This document shows positions 18,611 through 28,106 of a stretch of DNA of 64,000 nt, one piece after another. Positions within the stretch are counted from its first letter, which is position 1; every line of letters begins with the position of its first letter. The notes under the pieces were generated by a model. That model saw only the letters and a program-made list of their open reading frames with translations. It did no database searches and was not told the DNA's origin. A program made the translations under genes and the position numbers. Source of the stretch: Pontibacter pamirensis (GTDB lineage: Bacteria; Bacteroidota; Bacteroidia; Cytophagales; Hymenobacteraceae); contig NZ_SSNI01000003.1 of assembly GCF_010015475.1 (NCBI RefSeq), positions 62,001 to 126,000 on the forward strand. The letters run 5' to 3'.

Positions 18611-20050
18611 ATGGAAAAGATGACCACACAATTCCAAAATTATTTACCCGGCAAACCGCAGCCGGGCGTAAGAAGTGAAACAAAAGGCAGGGCGCCTGTG
18701 CCTGCTCTCCTGGTAATGCTACTGCTCTGTGCCAGCTTTTTGCTACAAAGCTGTGACCGGGATGACAAATTTTTCTTTCCGAAAGCGGTGGATCTGCAGC
18801 TTATAGCAGATAACATGGTTTCCCCAGTCGGGTTGGTAGCAGTTCCTGATGAAACTGAGAGACTGTTTGTTATTGATCAGATAGGAATAATCTGGGTCAT
18901 AGACGAATCAGGCACTAGGCTTTCGGAGCCTTTTCTAGATGTAAGCGACCGGATGGTAACCTTAGGTGAAAACTATGATGAACGGGGTCTTCTGGGACTG
19001 GCTTTTCACCCGCACTACAAAATGAATGGCCGGTTCTATGTTTATTACACAGCACCACCCCGTCCCGGCGGACCAGTACCCGATGCAACCTGGAACAATT
19101 TAAGCCGCATATCAGAGTTCATTGTCTCTTCTTCAAATCCAGATAAGGCAGACGCAGGAACTGAAAGAATCATCTTAGAGGTCGATCAGCCGCAGGGAAA
19201 CCATGAAGGTGGCACCATAGCCTTTGGGCCGGATAATTACCTGTACATATCCATTGGTGATGGCGGGGCTGCCCATGACGTGGGCCCGGGTCACGTACCA
19301 GACTGGTACCCGGAAAATGAAGGAGGTAACGGACAGGACATTGAAGCCAACCTGCTAGGCAATATTCTGCGCATTGATGTAAACAGCGGAAGCCCTTATG
19401 GTATACCCGCGGATAATCCATTTGTAGGAAAGCCTGGCCTGGATGAGATCTATGCCTATGGCTTCCGTAACCCTTTCCGTTTTTCCTTTGACATGCGGGG
19501 ATCACGGCGGCTATTCGCCGGAGATGCAGGGCAGAGTTTATGGGAAGAAGTAAGCGTGGTTGAAAAAGGAGGCAACTATGGTTGGAATGTAAAAGAAGGA
19601 ACCCATTGTTTTGATGCCGCAAACCCTTTAGAAGTGTTGGCTTCCTGCCCTGATGTGGATGTGTATGGCAACCGGCTTATTGACCCGGTAATTGAAATGA
19701 AAAATTTCAATAACCCGTCAGGTGGCAGAACCCTCACCATCATTGGTGGCAACGTGTACCGTGGCAACGACATTCCTGGTTTCTATGGCAAGTACATTTT
19801 TGGCTCTTTTGCTCAGAGTTTTGGCACCCCGAATGGCGAAATATTTATTTCAAATCCCGCCGGCCGTGGGCTGTGGTCCTTTGAGGAGATAGAACTGGTC
19901 AGCAGCCCTGATGATATTGGCCACTACCTGAAAGGATTCGGGCAGGACCTGGAAGGAGAAATCTATGTGACAGCCTCCTCTATGCTGGGCCCAAGCGGAA
20001 ACACTGGAAAGGTGTTTAAACTGGTGTTAGCAGAAAAATCCTCTGACTGA
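18611..20050 (+). CDS. PQQ-type sugar dehydrogenase (soluble glucose dehydrogenase fold), lipoprotein
   Basis: ATG 18611 (479 residues) is preferred to the longer frame because the 35 extra codons look non-coding. A lipoprotein signal, with the core about 25-50 and the lipobox LLQSC, is followed by a six-bladed beta-propeller of the GSDH family (about 65-470). Landmarks are EGGTIAFGPDNYLYISIGDG, DIEANLLGNILRIDVN, YAYGFRNPFRFSFD and LFAGDAGQSLWEEV. This fold oxidises aldoses with PQQ, although many homologues have unknown substrates. It is probably anchored in the outer membrane. A putative ECF promoter lies 215 bp upstream. Confidence 0.88.
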   Translation: MEKMTTQFQNYLPGKPQPGVRSETKGRAPVPALLVMLLLCASFLLQSCDRDDKFFFPKAVDLQLIADNMVSPVGLVAVPDETERLFVIDQIGIIWVIDESGTRLSEPFLDVSDRMVTLGENYDERGLLGLAFHPHYKMNGRFYVYYTAPPRPGGPVPDATWNNLSRISEFIVSSSNPDKADAGTERIILEVDQPQGNHEGGTIAFGPDNYLYISIGDGGAAHDVGPGHVPDWYPENEGGNGQDIEANLLGNILRIDVNSGSPYGIPADNPFVGKPGLDEIYAYGFRNPFRFSFDMRGSRRLFAGDAGQSLWEEVSVVEKGGNYGWNVKEGTHCFDAANPLEVLASCPDVDVYGNRLIDPVIEMKNFNNPSGGRTLTIIGGNVYRGNDIPGFYGKYIFGSFAQSFGTPNGEIFISNPAGRGLWSFEEIELVSSPDDIGHYLKGFGQDLEGEIYVTASSMLGPSGNTGKVFKLVLAEKSSD

Positions 20051-20157
20051 TTACCAAAAAAGCCGCAGATAGTGACAACCCTGTTAGGTGTAGGGCTGTT
20101 GACTTAACAAATTTATCGTCATCTCGAACATTCTTGAGGCGAGAGCTGAAACTAAAA

Positions 20158-20207
20158 CAAGAAACAAGTAGCAGGGGCTTTTAATAGTTCTTGCTACTTG
20201 TTTCTTG
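20158..20207. terminator. Bidirectional terminator between convergent genes
   Basis: Perfect 16-bp stem (20158-20173 with 20192-20207), loop of 18. It lies between the dehydrogenase stop at 20050 and the CE15 stop at 20229, so it can serve both strands. Confidence 0.82.
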
Positions 20208-20228
20208 TCAATAAAGGCCTATGCTGGT

Positions 20229-21758
20229 CTATTTTTTTATAAATCTGTCAGCCCATGGTATAAAGTACTTGATGTTGGGGGCATCGGTATGGCCGCCATC
20301 GTGTTGCCGCCATGCCAGCTCCCCGTCCAGCAAACTGACATTTACACCGGGCATTTTAGCCGTTTTGTAATCATGGCCTACACCGAGGTCTTTGGCTCCT
20401 AACAGTTGATAAACCGGGCCGGCCGCTACGGTGGCCATGTAACTGCCCTGCTGGTCCAGCCATTTCGCATCGCCTTTTTCGGGAATGCCGTAGCTTATCA
20501 AAACAGGACGCGGGGCGCATAAGGCAATGAGTTGATGCGCATCTACCGGAATATCATTTGCGTTTTTGCTGCCGAAAGTAGCCTCCGAGGCACCGTATTT
20601 CAGGAAGTTGCCTGCCATCCAATGGTACTCTCCGCTACTGGTCAGGCTTTCCACGGCTTCCCCGAAATTGCGCCGGTGCAACTTGGCACCGCCCTCTCCG
20701 GAAGAGCCAATTAGGGCCGTGAAAAACCGCTGGTCAAAGGCCATGGCCACCAGTGCCGCTTTGCCAAACCGCGATACCCCTTCTATGCCCACATGTTTGG
20801 CATCTACCGCCGGATCTGTTTCCAGGTAATCCAGTCCGCGTGAAGCGCCCCAGGCCCATGCCCTTAATGCGCCCCAGTCGTCGGGCTTGCGGGGTTGCCC
20901 TTTGTTCACCAGGCCTATGATACCTTTGGTGAGGCCCGCACCATTGTCAGCCTGTATGCTGCCTGGCTCAATTAAAGCATAGCCCCAGCCTGCCGCCAGC
21001 AGTTGCTGCGGAGTAGGCGGGTCGCCAGCCGGTGGAGGGCCAAAAGTGGGAGCCTGGGATGCAATGGGGTTATAAGCCGGGTACTGCTCAAACACCTCCC
21101 GGAGCGAAGGGTCAGCCTTTACCAGCAGCTCCTTCAGGGCAGCGTTTATCTTTTCGAGGCTTTCCTTAGGCGGCTGCGCCGGGGCCGGCAAAGCGCTGCG
21201 CCCAAACATCATTAACACCGGCACCGACCCCTTCGCGTTGGCTGGTGTCACGACTGTCATGTTTATCTTTACGTCCAGCAAGGGATAGGCTGAGTTGTCT
21301 ACCTGCCCCACCAGTTGTTTTGCATTCACCGGTATCCAGCCCACATATTCCCTTTCTGAAATAAGGGTTTCCCAGGTGACTTGCGGCACATTCTCCGGCA
21401 CCCGTCCGAATACCTCCCGCTCGAACTCCTCCACAATCTCGGGCCGTCGCTTCTTCCACCACATCTCCGGGCTTGTTACCTTTTTTCCGTTTTTCAGGGT
21501 CAGCAGTTCCGGCAGGTTGGGATAAGGATTGGCCAGCGCTTCATCGTAGTTGGCGTGATTGGGTGCCGACTCGTCGCCACTGGGTCCGGGTCGCAGCGCT
21601 TTAATGCCCAGCTGCTGCATCATGTGCTGATGATCCTGTTGAGCGGTAAAATCGACGACTGCCGGATAGGTGGTGCCGGAGCTGGCAGAAGCCTGCTGGG
21701 CCGAGGCCGGAGCCGAGGCCATTGCCAAAGCAAACAGTACATAAATTGCCTTTTTCAT
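20229..21758 (-). CDS. CE15-like glucuronoyl esterase
   Basis: Exported alpha/beta hydrolase of 509 residues from ATG 21758, where a Sec signal (MKKAIYVLFALAMASAPASA) begins; the longer frame starts at a TTG with no signal. The nucleophile motif G-V-S-R-F-G-K is the CE15 signature, and the late GGHTDAPN segment would supply the histidine. CE15 enzymes split ester bonds between glucuronic acid of xylan and lignin alcohols. It lies 26 bp after the sialate O-acetylesterase gene, so the two are probably co-transcribed. A run of seven C residues precedes the ATG on its strand. Confidence 0.88.
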   Translation of the reverse strand: MKKAIYVLFALAMASAPASAQQASASSGTTYPAVVDFTAQQDHQHMMQQLGIKALRPGPSGDESAPNHANYDEALANPYPNLPELLTLKNGKKVTSPEMWWKKRRPEIVEEFEREVFGRVPENVPQVTWETLISEREYVGWIPVNAKQLVGQVDNSAYPLLDVKINMTVVTPANAKGSVPVLMMFGRSALPAPAQPPKESLEKINAALKELLVKADPSLREVFEQYPAYNPIASQAPTFGPPPAGDPPTPQQLLAAGWGYALIEPGSIQADNGAGLTKGIIGLVNKGQPRKPDDWGALRAWAWGASRGLDYLETDPAVDAKHVGIEGVSRFGKAALVAMAFDQRFFTALIGSSGEGGAKLHRRNFGEAVESLTSSGEYHWMAGNFLKYGASEATFGSKNANDIPVDAHQLIALCAPRPVLISYGIPEKGDAKWLDQQGSYMATVAAGPVYQLLGAKDLGVGHDYKTAKMPGVNVSLLDGELAWRQHDGGHTDAPNIKYFIPWADRFIKK

Positions 21759-21784
21759 GGGGGGGTGATGAAAGCGTTTCAAAT

Positions 21785-23752
21785 CTATTTATCGGTACGG
21801 AAAGGAGAAGCCGGCAAACCTTCTTTGTTGTATAAGTTGGCGCCATCGGGGTTATCGGCCCAGGCGTAGCGCACATATTTTGGCTCCGGCACTTCATCGC
21901 TCCACACCACTACCTTATCTCCTTCTATTCTGGCCTGCGCCCATACAAATTCCTTGTCGGCTCCGGCTATGGCAAACCAGCTCAGTTCTTCCTCATCGTT
22001 AGAGACTAAACCAGTACCCACATTCGTAAAGTTCAGGATGATTTTATTTCCATCAATTTCAGCAGATTGAAAAAGCGGGCCAGAGGAAACTACTTTTTTA
22101 TCGTTGTAAATCAATTTCTGCGCAGCCAGCGCTAACCGCTCTCCTACGTCTTTTTTATTGTCCGGATGGATATCATTCCACTCCCCTAGGTCAATGGTCA
22201 CGGCCATGGCGGTGTTTGGCACCGACAAGGTCTGGAGGGCAGCCTCGCGCATCAGCGCCCAGTTGCTTTCCGAAGGCAGGTAATTCACTTCCATAAAGTT
22301 CGGAAGCTGCACATAAAGAAAAGGTAAATTGCCTTGCTCAAACTTGTTTCGCCAATCGCTGATTAAGGCGGGCAACAGCTTTTTATATTCCTCAGGGTTG
22401 CCGGAGTTACTTTCTCCCTGGTACCACAGTATGCCTTTCAGGGTATAGTCTGTAGCCGGTGCCACCATGGCGTTGTATAAAGCGGTAGGCTGGTTTTGCG
22501 CGCTGAATCCACCACCATTCCCTCTAATTGGACGGTATACCTCCCCTACTTTATACTGCCAGGTTCCCTTCAGGTCAAGGGTTTGGTTGTTGGCTTCTAT
22601 GTAATAAGGCTTGTCGGGAACAAACCCGCCTTTGCCGCCAAAGTTCTGCACCCTTATCACAAACGTATTTTTCCCTGGTTTGAGAACTCCAGCCGGCAGG
22701 CTGTACCGCCGCTGCGGATACTGATAGGTGGTATTGCCTACCTGTTCTCCGTTGATGTATAAAGCATCAGCGTCTACAATTCTACCCAAAAAAACTTTTG
22801 CCGGCACACCGGTCATGGCCGCAGGCACATCCAGTTCGCGGCGATACCAGACAGAACCGTTCAGGTCTTTGATTCCTTGGTCCTCCCAATAACCGGGAAT
22901 GTTGATGTTTCGCCAGCCTTTGGGTTCGTAAGCGGTTTCGTACCATTTCACCGCCTCCGTCAGCCCCTTATCCTGCTCTGTTTTTTGTTTGTTAGCATCG
23001 GCAGCTGCCTGCGCGCGGCGCCTGAAAGAATTCACGTAGCTGGTGTCTCTGTTCCTGTCTATCGCAGCCAGTGCCGTATCAAAGTCCTTCAGCCCTTCTT
23101 CGCTCATCCAGGCCTCAATAGGAGTGCCGCCCACACTTGCATTGATTAGGCCAATCGGAACCTGATATTTATTGTACAATTTCCGGGCGAAGAAGTAAGC
23201 GACAGCCGAGAAATTGTTAACATCCTCCGGGTTAGCTGATTTCCACGATCCCGGAGGCAAATTCTGGGCTGGGCCTTCCAGGTTGGTGGTGGTAGGAATC
23301 CAGAAATGCCTTATCTGCGGGTAGTTGGCAGTGGCAATATCATCAGCGTAGGTGATGTTATGCAGCGACATCTGATGCACCATGTTCGACTGCCCCGAAA
23401 CCAGGTATACATCCCCTGCCACTATATCTTTAATGGTGATTTGGTTGCTGGCGGTGATGTCCATGGTATAGGGGCCGGCAGCTTTTATAGGATCAAGGGT
23501 TAAAGCCCAATCTCCGCTGGCATCGGCAGTGGTTCTGTAGGTTTTGCGGTTGAACTTTACCTTTACCTTTTCGCCCGGACTTGCCCAGCCCCATACTTTT
23601 GTTTTAGCATTTCTTTGCAGGACCATACCATCACTGATGAGCTCCGGCAGCTTCACCTGGCCCAAAGCTTTGAATGCTGTAAGTTGAAAAAGACACAGGG
23701 CCAGGAGCCCAACGATTTTTAATTTATTAATCTTTTCTAGTTTGTGATACAT
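21785..23752 (-). CDS. Sialate O-acetylesterase-like (SASA) carbohydrate esterase
   Basis: 655 residues with a Sec signal (about 10-31). The SGNH-type nucleophile is Ser122 in SGQSNM (120-124), and the block GILWYQGESNSGNPEEYKKL carries the second conserved region; a late WNDIHPDNK supplies the Asp/His pair. A middle insertion (about 255-385) with a jelly-roll feel (NGSVWYRRELDVP, then PQRRYSLPAGVLKPGKNTF) is the beta-sandwich domain usual for this family. It removes acetyl groups from sialic acid or from plant glycans; beside a CE15 esterase and GH43 enzymes, hemicellulose is the more likely target. Confidence 0.92.
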   Translation of the reverse strand: MYHKLEKINKLKIVGLLALCLFQLTAFKALGQVKLPELISDGMVLQRNAKTKVWGWASPGEKVKVKFNRKTYRTTADASGDWALTLDPIKAAGPYTMDITASNQITIKDIVAGDVYLVSGQSNMVHQMSLHNITYADDIATANYPQIRHFWIPTTTNLEGPAQNLPPGSWKSANPEDVNNFSAVAYFFARKLYNKYQVPIGLINASVGGTPIEAWMSEEGLKDFDTALAAIDRNRDTSYVNSFRRRAQAAADANKQKTEQDKGLTEAVKWYETAYEPKGWRNINIPGYWEDQGIKDLNGSVWYRRELDVPAAMTGVPAKVFLGRIVDADALYINGEQVGNTTYQYPQRRYSLPAGVLKPGKNTFVIRVQNFGGKGGFVPDKPYYIEANNQTLDLKGTWQYKVGEVYRPIRGNGGGFSAQNQPTALYNAMVAPATDYTLKGILWYQGESNSGNPEEYKKLLPALISDWRNKFEQGNLPFLYVQLPNFMEVNYLPSESNWALMREAALQTLSVPNTAMAVTIDLGEWNDIHPDNKKDVGERLALAAQKLIYNDKKVVSSGPLFQSAEIDGNKIILNFTNVGTGLVSNDEEELSWFAIAGADKEFVWAQARIEGDKVVVWSDEVPEPKYVRYAWADNPDGANLYNKEGLPASPFRTDK

Positions 23753-24187
23753 AAAATTGAATATGATAAAAGATATACATGAGCAAGCCAGGCAATTATC
23801 AAATTTACAAATAATGCCGCTATTGCCCCTTTTTGTTACTTATTTAATAATCCAAAGTAAGTAAACACATATCGTATATTTTATAAAAAGAATAGTAAAA
23901 ACAAAATTGTAATGAAAAATCAGCAGTAGCTGAGTTAAAACAGGAAGCATCAGGTTTCATGCTCTTTTCTCCCATAAACAGAGAGAATGACAGGAACACA
24001 CAAAGCAGCGTTTAAAATCCCATCGAGTTTCCTGTTCTTTAGAACATTATAATATTTCTATATCTCCTCCCCTGTACTTGATGGTAAATTCACCACCTTA
24101 CACCTACGTTTAAACATCGAGTAGATTACATGGCCAAAACGGATACTTCTACCGCCATCAAACCCAAAGCGTAATAGATAATGATAA
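23753..24187. other. Intergenic stretch upstream of the esterase pair
   Basis: 435 bp, A+T-rich near 23815-23920 where the promoter of the esterase genes should lie. No gene was recognised before the transposase fragment. Confidence 0.4.
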
Positions 24188-24361
24188 CGAACTTTGTACG
24201 GCTTCGTGATTTTGCCAAACCACATTCACCTACTCTGGAAAATGGAGGAGCCACACAAACGGGAAGATGTACAGCGGGATTTTCTGAAGTACACCTCGCA
24301 GCAGATGAAGTTCGTCCTGAAGAAATATCACCATGCTGTGCTCTCCTTCCAGCGTGCCTAA
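24188..24361 (+). pseudogene. Fragment of a Y1 (HUH) transposase-like gene
   Basis: The frame after the stop at 24185-24187 reads RTLYGFVILPNHIHLLWKME and then a basic, lysine-rich helix (RDFLKYTSQQMKFVLKKYHH) to TAA. The segment GFVILPNHIHLLW matches the histidine-hydrophobic-histidine motif of Y1 transposases (IS200/RAYT type, Pfam Y1_Tnp), which in Bacteroidota typically reads GFVIMPNHIHLLW. The N-terminus is missing, upstream codons in this frame are stops, and the catalytic tyrosine region is not present. It ends 3 bp before the stop of the convergent DUF389 gene. Confidence 0.62.
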
Positions 24362-24364
24362 TTA

Positions 24365-25288
24365 TTAGCCATTATGGCTCATTCTGCTTACGAATCGCCG
24401 GATACCCTCTCCCTTCATGCGCATGAGGGCAAGCGTAATGCCGGCGGCTACGGTGAGGGAGGTGACGTTGATACAGAAGGTAAGCAGGTGCTCCGTCCAC
24501 TTGTCTCCCTCATCAAAACCGGAGATGATCTTGAGCCCGAACCATGCAGGGTACACTGTGATGTGCGCCGTGGCGGCAAGGCCTATCAGTTCCCTGCGCC
24601 CGGCGTCATCCACGGCAGCCAGTCCGGCAGCAATGCCAATCGCGGAAGCCAGGAAAAAGCCGGAGACCGGGGTACCGAACTCCTCCCAGCCGACAGGGGC
24701 CTTGGTGAACAGGGCTACGCAAACACCCGCCAGAAAAATCATGACAGTGGTAACAAGTAAAGCTAGCAGCCCCTGCCTCAGGAGACGCCACTCCTTCAGC
24801 ACAACTCCCAGGCCTGTTGCCAGCATGTGGTGGTGGTAAGGCAGAAACAGAAGGCCAGCTATGATGAGCGGCAGCATGTCTTTTACCATGCCATAGGCAA
24901 GCAGCGCAGAGGAAAGAAACACCCTGCCCACCAGGCTTATGGTTATCTTCGTGAACTGCCAGAGTTCCTCGTACACATCTGTCGTAGGCCTGGTGATAGG
25001 ATATGTTTCCTTTTCTGGAGGCTCGGAGCCGAACAGCGACTCCGGGTGGCGTATAGTAAAGGTATAAGTATCGGGATCGTAGAAGGAAGACTGCATCAGG
25101 TTCTCGATAAACTGCTTCGCCTTGGGCGTGGACGTGGCCACTTCCACTACGTCCTGCATCCTCTCTTTGCTGTCGGATAAATATTCCTTGGCCTGGTAAA
25201 CCGACACATGAGAAACGCCTACCTCCAGTGCCTCCTCCACAACGTCCTTCCCCTCTCCCGCAGGGGCTTTAACAGTTATTAAGCGCAT
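24365..25288 (-). CDS. DUF389/TIGR00341-like integral membrane protein
   Basis: 307 residues from ATG 25288 (MRLITVKAPAG), the typical start of the family; the frame is open to 25327. The N-terminal ~115 residues form a soluble, ferredoxin-like domain (EGKDVVEEALEVG..., then SLFGSEPPE). About seven membrane helices follow, including a KDMLPLIIAGLLFLPYHHHM segment. The family has no established function. It is the last of three minus-strand membrane or nuclease genes (27705 to 24365) and abuts the transposase fragment. Confidence 0.8.
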   Translation of the reverse strand: MRLITVKAPAGEGKDVVEEALEVGVSHVSVYQAKEYLSDSKERMQDVVEVATSTPKAKQFIENLMQSSFYDPDTYTFTIRHPESLFGSEPPEKETYPITRPTTDVYEELWQFTKITISLVGRVFLSSALLAYGMVKDMLPLIIAGLLFLPYHHHMLATGLGVVLKEWRLLRQGLLALLVTTVMIFLAGVCVALFTKAPVGWEEFGTPVSGFFLASAIGIAAGLAAVDDAGRRELIGLAATAHITVYPAWFGLKIISGFDEGDKWTEHLLTFCINVTSLTVAAGITLALMRMKGEGIRRFVSRMSHNG

Positions 25289-25451
25289 AAGCTCTGTTTT
25301 AAAGTTTGCTCCTCCTGCTATCAGCATGGCAGGTGAATCCTTGTATACCCTGCCGCACCGGAAAGGTTAAAAGTGCAGCTGTCTGTAAGGGAGGAGGTTG
25401 TATTTCAGAACGTTGAAGAGCTTAATTACTGAAGGGAGAGTGTGCCAACTA

Positions 25452-26555
25452 TCATACCTCCACGGTTTCGTCCCCCAGCACATCGTGCACATACAGCATC
25501 TTCACCAGCACCATCACGATAACCATGATCGGGGTGGCAAGTATGAGGCCGAGTGTTCCGGTGAAGATGGCCAGCAGCAGCTGACTTGTGATGATGAGGG
25601 CGGGCGGTATCTCCACCATCTTTTTCTGCACCAGCGGGGTGATAATGTTGCTCTCCACTGCCTGTATCCCGACATAGAGTAAAACAACGTAAAGCGCCTG
25701 ATTGGGCCCCTCCAGTAATGCAATCATCACGGCGGGTATCAGGGCGATGAGCGGCCCGAAGTTCGGAATGAAAGACAGCAGGCCGGCGATTAGCCCCAGC
25801 ACCAGCGCCATCGGGACACCCAGCAGGGATAGCCCGATGGATGTGAAAACGCCCACCACCAGCATGGAAAAGAGTTTGCCCATTAGCCACTTGTAGAGCG
25901 TGGAGCCTAGGGTGTCGAGCACCTCCCGGGCCCTGTCCCGCTTGGGCAGGGGCACAAGCAGGACTATTCCCCGCTTGTAGAGGCCGGGCTGGGCCGTAAT
26001 AAAGAGCCCTAGGAACAGCACCACATACAGGTCGGCCAGCACGCCGAAGGTGGTAGAGAGCACCCCCAGGCTCTGCTGCAGCCAGGTGCCCCTGTTTTCC
26101 AGCAGGCTATCCATTGTAGGAGCTTCGTCTATGAGCTTCCGGCCCCACTTGTAGTTTGCTACTCTATCTCTTAAGTTTGCTGTTGCTTTCGGCAACTCCT
26201 CGCTCAGGGCATTCACCTGCTCGCTCACCTGCGGGGCCATTAGCCAGACAGTGGCGGTAATCAGCGCCAGCACCCCAACCGCCACAATAGCCAGCGACCA
26301 CTTCCCGGACAGGCGAGTGCGGCTGCTCAATGCATAGGCCGTTCCCCTGAAGAACACGGCGAAGAGCACCCCGGCAAAAATCAGCAGCAGCACGCTAAAG
26401 GCATTCCAGACAAGTATAATAATGAGCAGCGCGCCTAGCACAATGCCCAACGCCTTCAGGACTTTGCGGGTGAAACTGTCGGGATCTTTACCTGAGGTGG
26501 TTCCTGTATTATGGCTTGTTTTGTGGGGGGAGTCGTTCATTAAAGGTTTTTTCAT
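25452..26555 (-). CDS. AI-2E/PerM-family transporter
   Basis: 367-residue integral membrane protein with the layout of the AI-2E transporter (DUF20) family: two N-terminal helices (about 33-72), a soluble middle with EELPKATANLRDRVANYKWG, and five C-terminal helices including the family signature VESNIITPLVQKKMVEIPPA (about 305-324). Family members export small molecules or exchange ions (autoinducer-2 in the founding case); the substrate here is unknown. A start at the second Met (26540) is possible. Confidence 0.9.
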   Translation of the reverse strand: MKKPLMNDSPHKTSHNTGTTSGKDPDSFTRKVLKALGIVLGALLIIILVWNAFSVLLLIFAGVLFAVFFRGTAYALSSRTRLSGKWSLAIVAVGVLALITATVWLMAPQVSEQVNALSEELPKATANLRDRVANYKWGRKLIDEAPTMDSLLENRGTWLQQSLGVLSTTFGVLADLYVVLFLGLFITAQPGLYKRGIVLLVPLPKRDRAREVLDTLGSTLYKWLMGKLFSMLVVGVFTSIGLSLLGVPMALVLGLIAGLLSFIPNFGPLIALIPAVMIALLEGPNQALYVVLLYVGIQAVESNIITPLVQKKMVEIPPALIITSQLLLAIFTGTLGLILATPIMVIVMVLVKMLYVHDVLGDETVEV

Positions 26556-26703
26556 GGTTTATAGGGGAAGCCACAGCGGTATAAGCCGCCGGGCAAAAAT
26601 GGCTTTCAAAACCACTGTACGTAGCAGCCTCCGGTAAGGCTTCGTGATATCATTTGTTTCTGCCGGTATACACATGCCCCCAAAGCTGCGGATGCTTTTT
26701 CTG

Positions 26704-27705
26704 TCATTTCCGCAACACCAGCTCTACGAGGATTGGGAAATGATCGGAGCCAAAATCCGGGAGCTTCTTAAAGTCGACCACACTGAACTCTCCGGAAACA
26801 TAGACATGGTCTAACGGCCACCTGAGCACAGGGGATGTAGCGTCGAATGTGTTGTAGAGCCCCCGCCCTATCCGCACATCCCCAAGCCTGCTTTCCATGC
26901 CGAACAGGCGGTTAGTTTTAGACCAGGCCACGTCGTTGAAATCTCCTGCCACAACTGAGGGCATTTCATTTCGCGCCACCATCTCCCCCACTTTTAGAAG
27001 CGCCACCTCTTCCTCCCCCACATTATCTGGGTATTCACTGGGCTTGGGAGGCACCGGGTGCACGGCATGCAGCATAAAGGAAGAGCCGTCCGGGAGCCTT
27101 ACCTCAGTGTGTATGGAAGGCACAGCCTGGTGGCTGAGAAACATTACCTCTGTGTTGTTTAGCGGCAGCTTAGAATAAAGGGCCATGCCGTAGGTGTTGT
27201 CCTGCGGGTAGAGGACCCGGTGGGGATATATTTCCCGGAGAGGCGCCAGGCGCTCTATCCACCACGCTGTAGTCTCCATGGCCAGTACCACATCCGGGTC
27301 TGATTCGTACACTAAGTCGAGGAAAGCCTCCGTCTGGTCATTTTTCATCCAAACGTTAGCCACCAGCAGGCTAAAGCTACGGGCGGGTGTCACAGAGAGG
27401 GGTTCAGCAGTCTCTACTGCCTCATCGGCTAAAGGAGTGTAAGGCAGGATGAACCGGGCCTGCAACACAAAAGAAGCCACCAGGCCCAGCACGAACAAAA
27501 CTGACGGAAGCTCCCAGCCTTTGTTTACAAGCGCAAACAGGACCAGGCAGGCGAACAAGCCGAGAAGTAACTGCACCCGCGGGAAATCCAGCGCCTTAAT
27601 GTACCAGTACGGCATATTGTACAGCAGGGAAAGCATTGTAGCGAGTATGAGCAGGGTTCCCGCCACCAGCACTAAATAGAAGGTGATTCGTCTTATAGTA
27701 TGCAT
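26704..27705 (-). CDS. Endonuclease/exonuclease/phosphatase-family membrane protein
   Basis: 333 residues. Three hydrophobic segments lie in the first ~95 residues, then an EEP domain (about 105-332) outside the membrane: LLVANVWMKND, VVLAMETTAWW, HAVHPVPPK, VVAGDFNDVAW and the terminal GSDHFPI supply the expected Asn, Glu, His, Asp-x-Asn and Asp-His residues of this metal-dependent fold. The domain usually cuts phosphodiester bonds in nucleic acid or lipids; the target here is not known. It is followed by the AI-2E gene after 148 bp. Confidence 0.9.
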   Translation of the reverse strand: MHTIRRITFYLVLVAGTLLILATMLSLLYNMPYWYIKALDFPRVQLLLGLFACLVLFALVNKGWELPSVLFVLGLVASFVLQARFILPYTPLADEAVETAEPLSVTPARSFSLLVANVWMKNDQTEAFLDLVYESDPDVVLAMETTAWWIERLAPLREIYPHRVLYPQDNTYGMALYSKLPLNNTEVMFLSHQAVPSIHTEVRLPDGSSFMLHAVHPVPPKPSEYPDNVGEEEVALLKVGEMVARNEMPSVVAGDFNDVAWSKTNRLFGMESRLGDVRIGRGLYNTFDATSPVLRWPLDHVYVSGEFSVVDFKKLPDFGSDHFPILVELVLRK

Positions 27706-28106
27706 GCATCAACATGTTTTCCTAAGTAAAGACGTACGAGAAGGCGAATGGGTTGGGATAGTTCTCCGGCAGCTTCCTTAGGAGGAGCTTCTGGGTATGT
27801 CACGTTGAACAGAGACAGCCGAAGCTGCAGCTTTTAACTCACTGCCGCATGTGCTGGAGGTACTGCCTGAACGGCTGCTGAAGCGCCATCGCCTGTTGTT
27901 ACATTCCACTGTCCTGGGCAGCGATGATCAGGTTCTGCAGTTGCAGCATGTTCAGCTGTACCTGCCGCTCAAAAAAACCAGACGCCCGACAAGGCAAAGA
28001 AGCTTTGCTTTGAAGTAGCAGAGCCGGATAGCATCATGTTTTATAGTTCTTGAAGCTGAAGCTGAATGCGGTTTTCAAGGGTCGCGCAGTTGCCTGTTCC
28101 ACAGCT
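27706..28106. other. Intergenic stretch between the nuclease and GH43 genes
   Basis: 401 bp. Apart from the possible remnant (27839-27976) nothing is recognised. Confidence 0.35.
27839..27976 (-). pseudogene. Possible glutamine-rich gene remnant with internal stop
   Basis: On the minus strand a frame reads FFERQVQLNMLQLQNLIIAA, then QDSGM, a TAA (27901-27899), and continues QQAMALQQPFRQYLQHMRQ to TGA. The amphipathic, Gln/Leu-rich character on both sides of the stop suggests a short coding sequence broken by one substitution. There is no start codon with a ribosome site and no family match, so this is weak. Confidence 0.22.
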
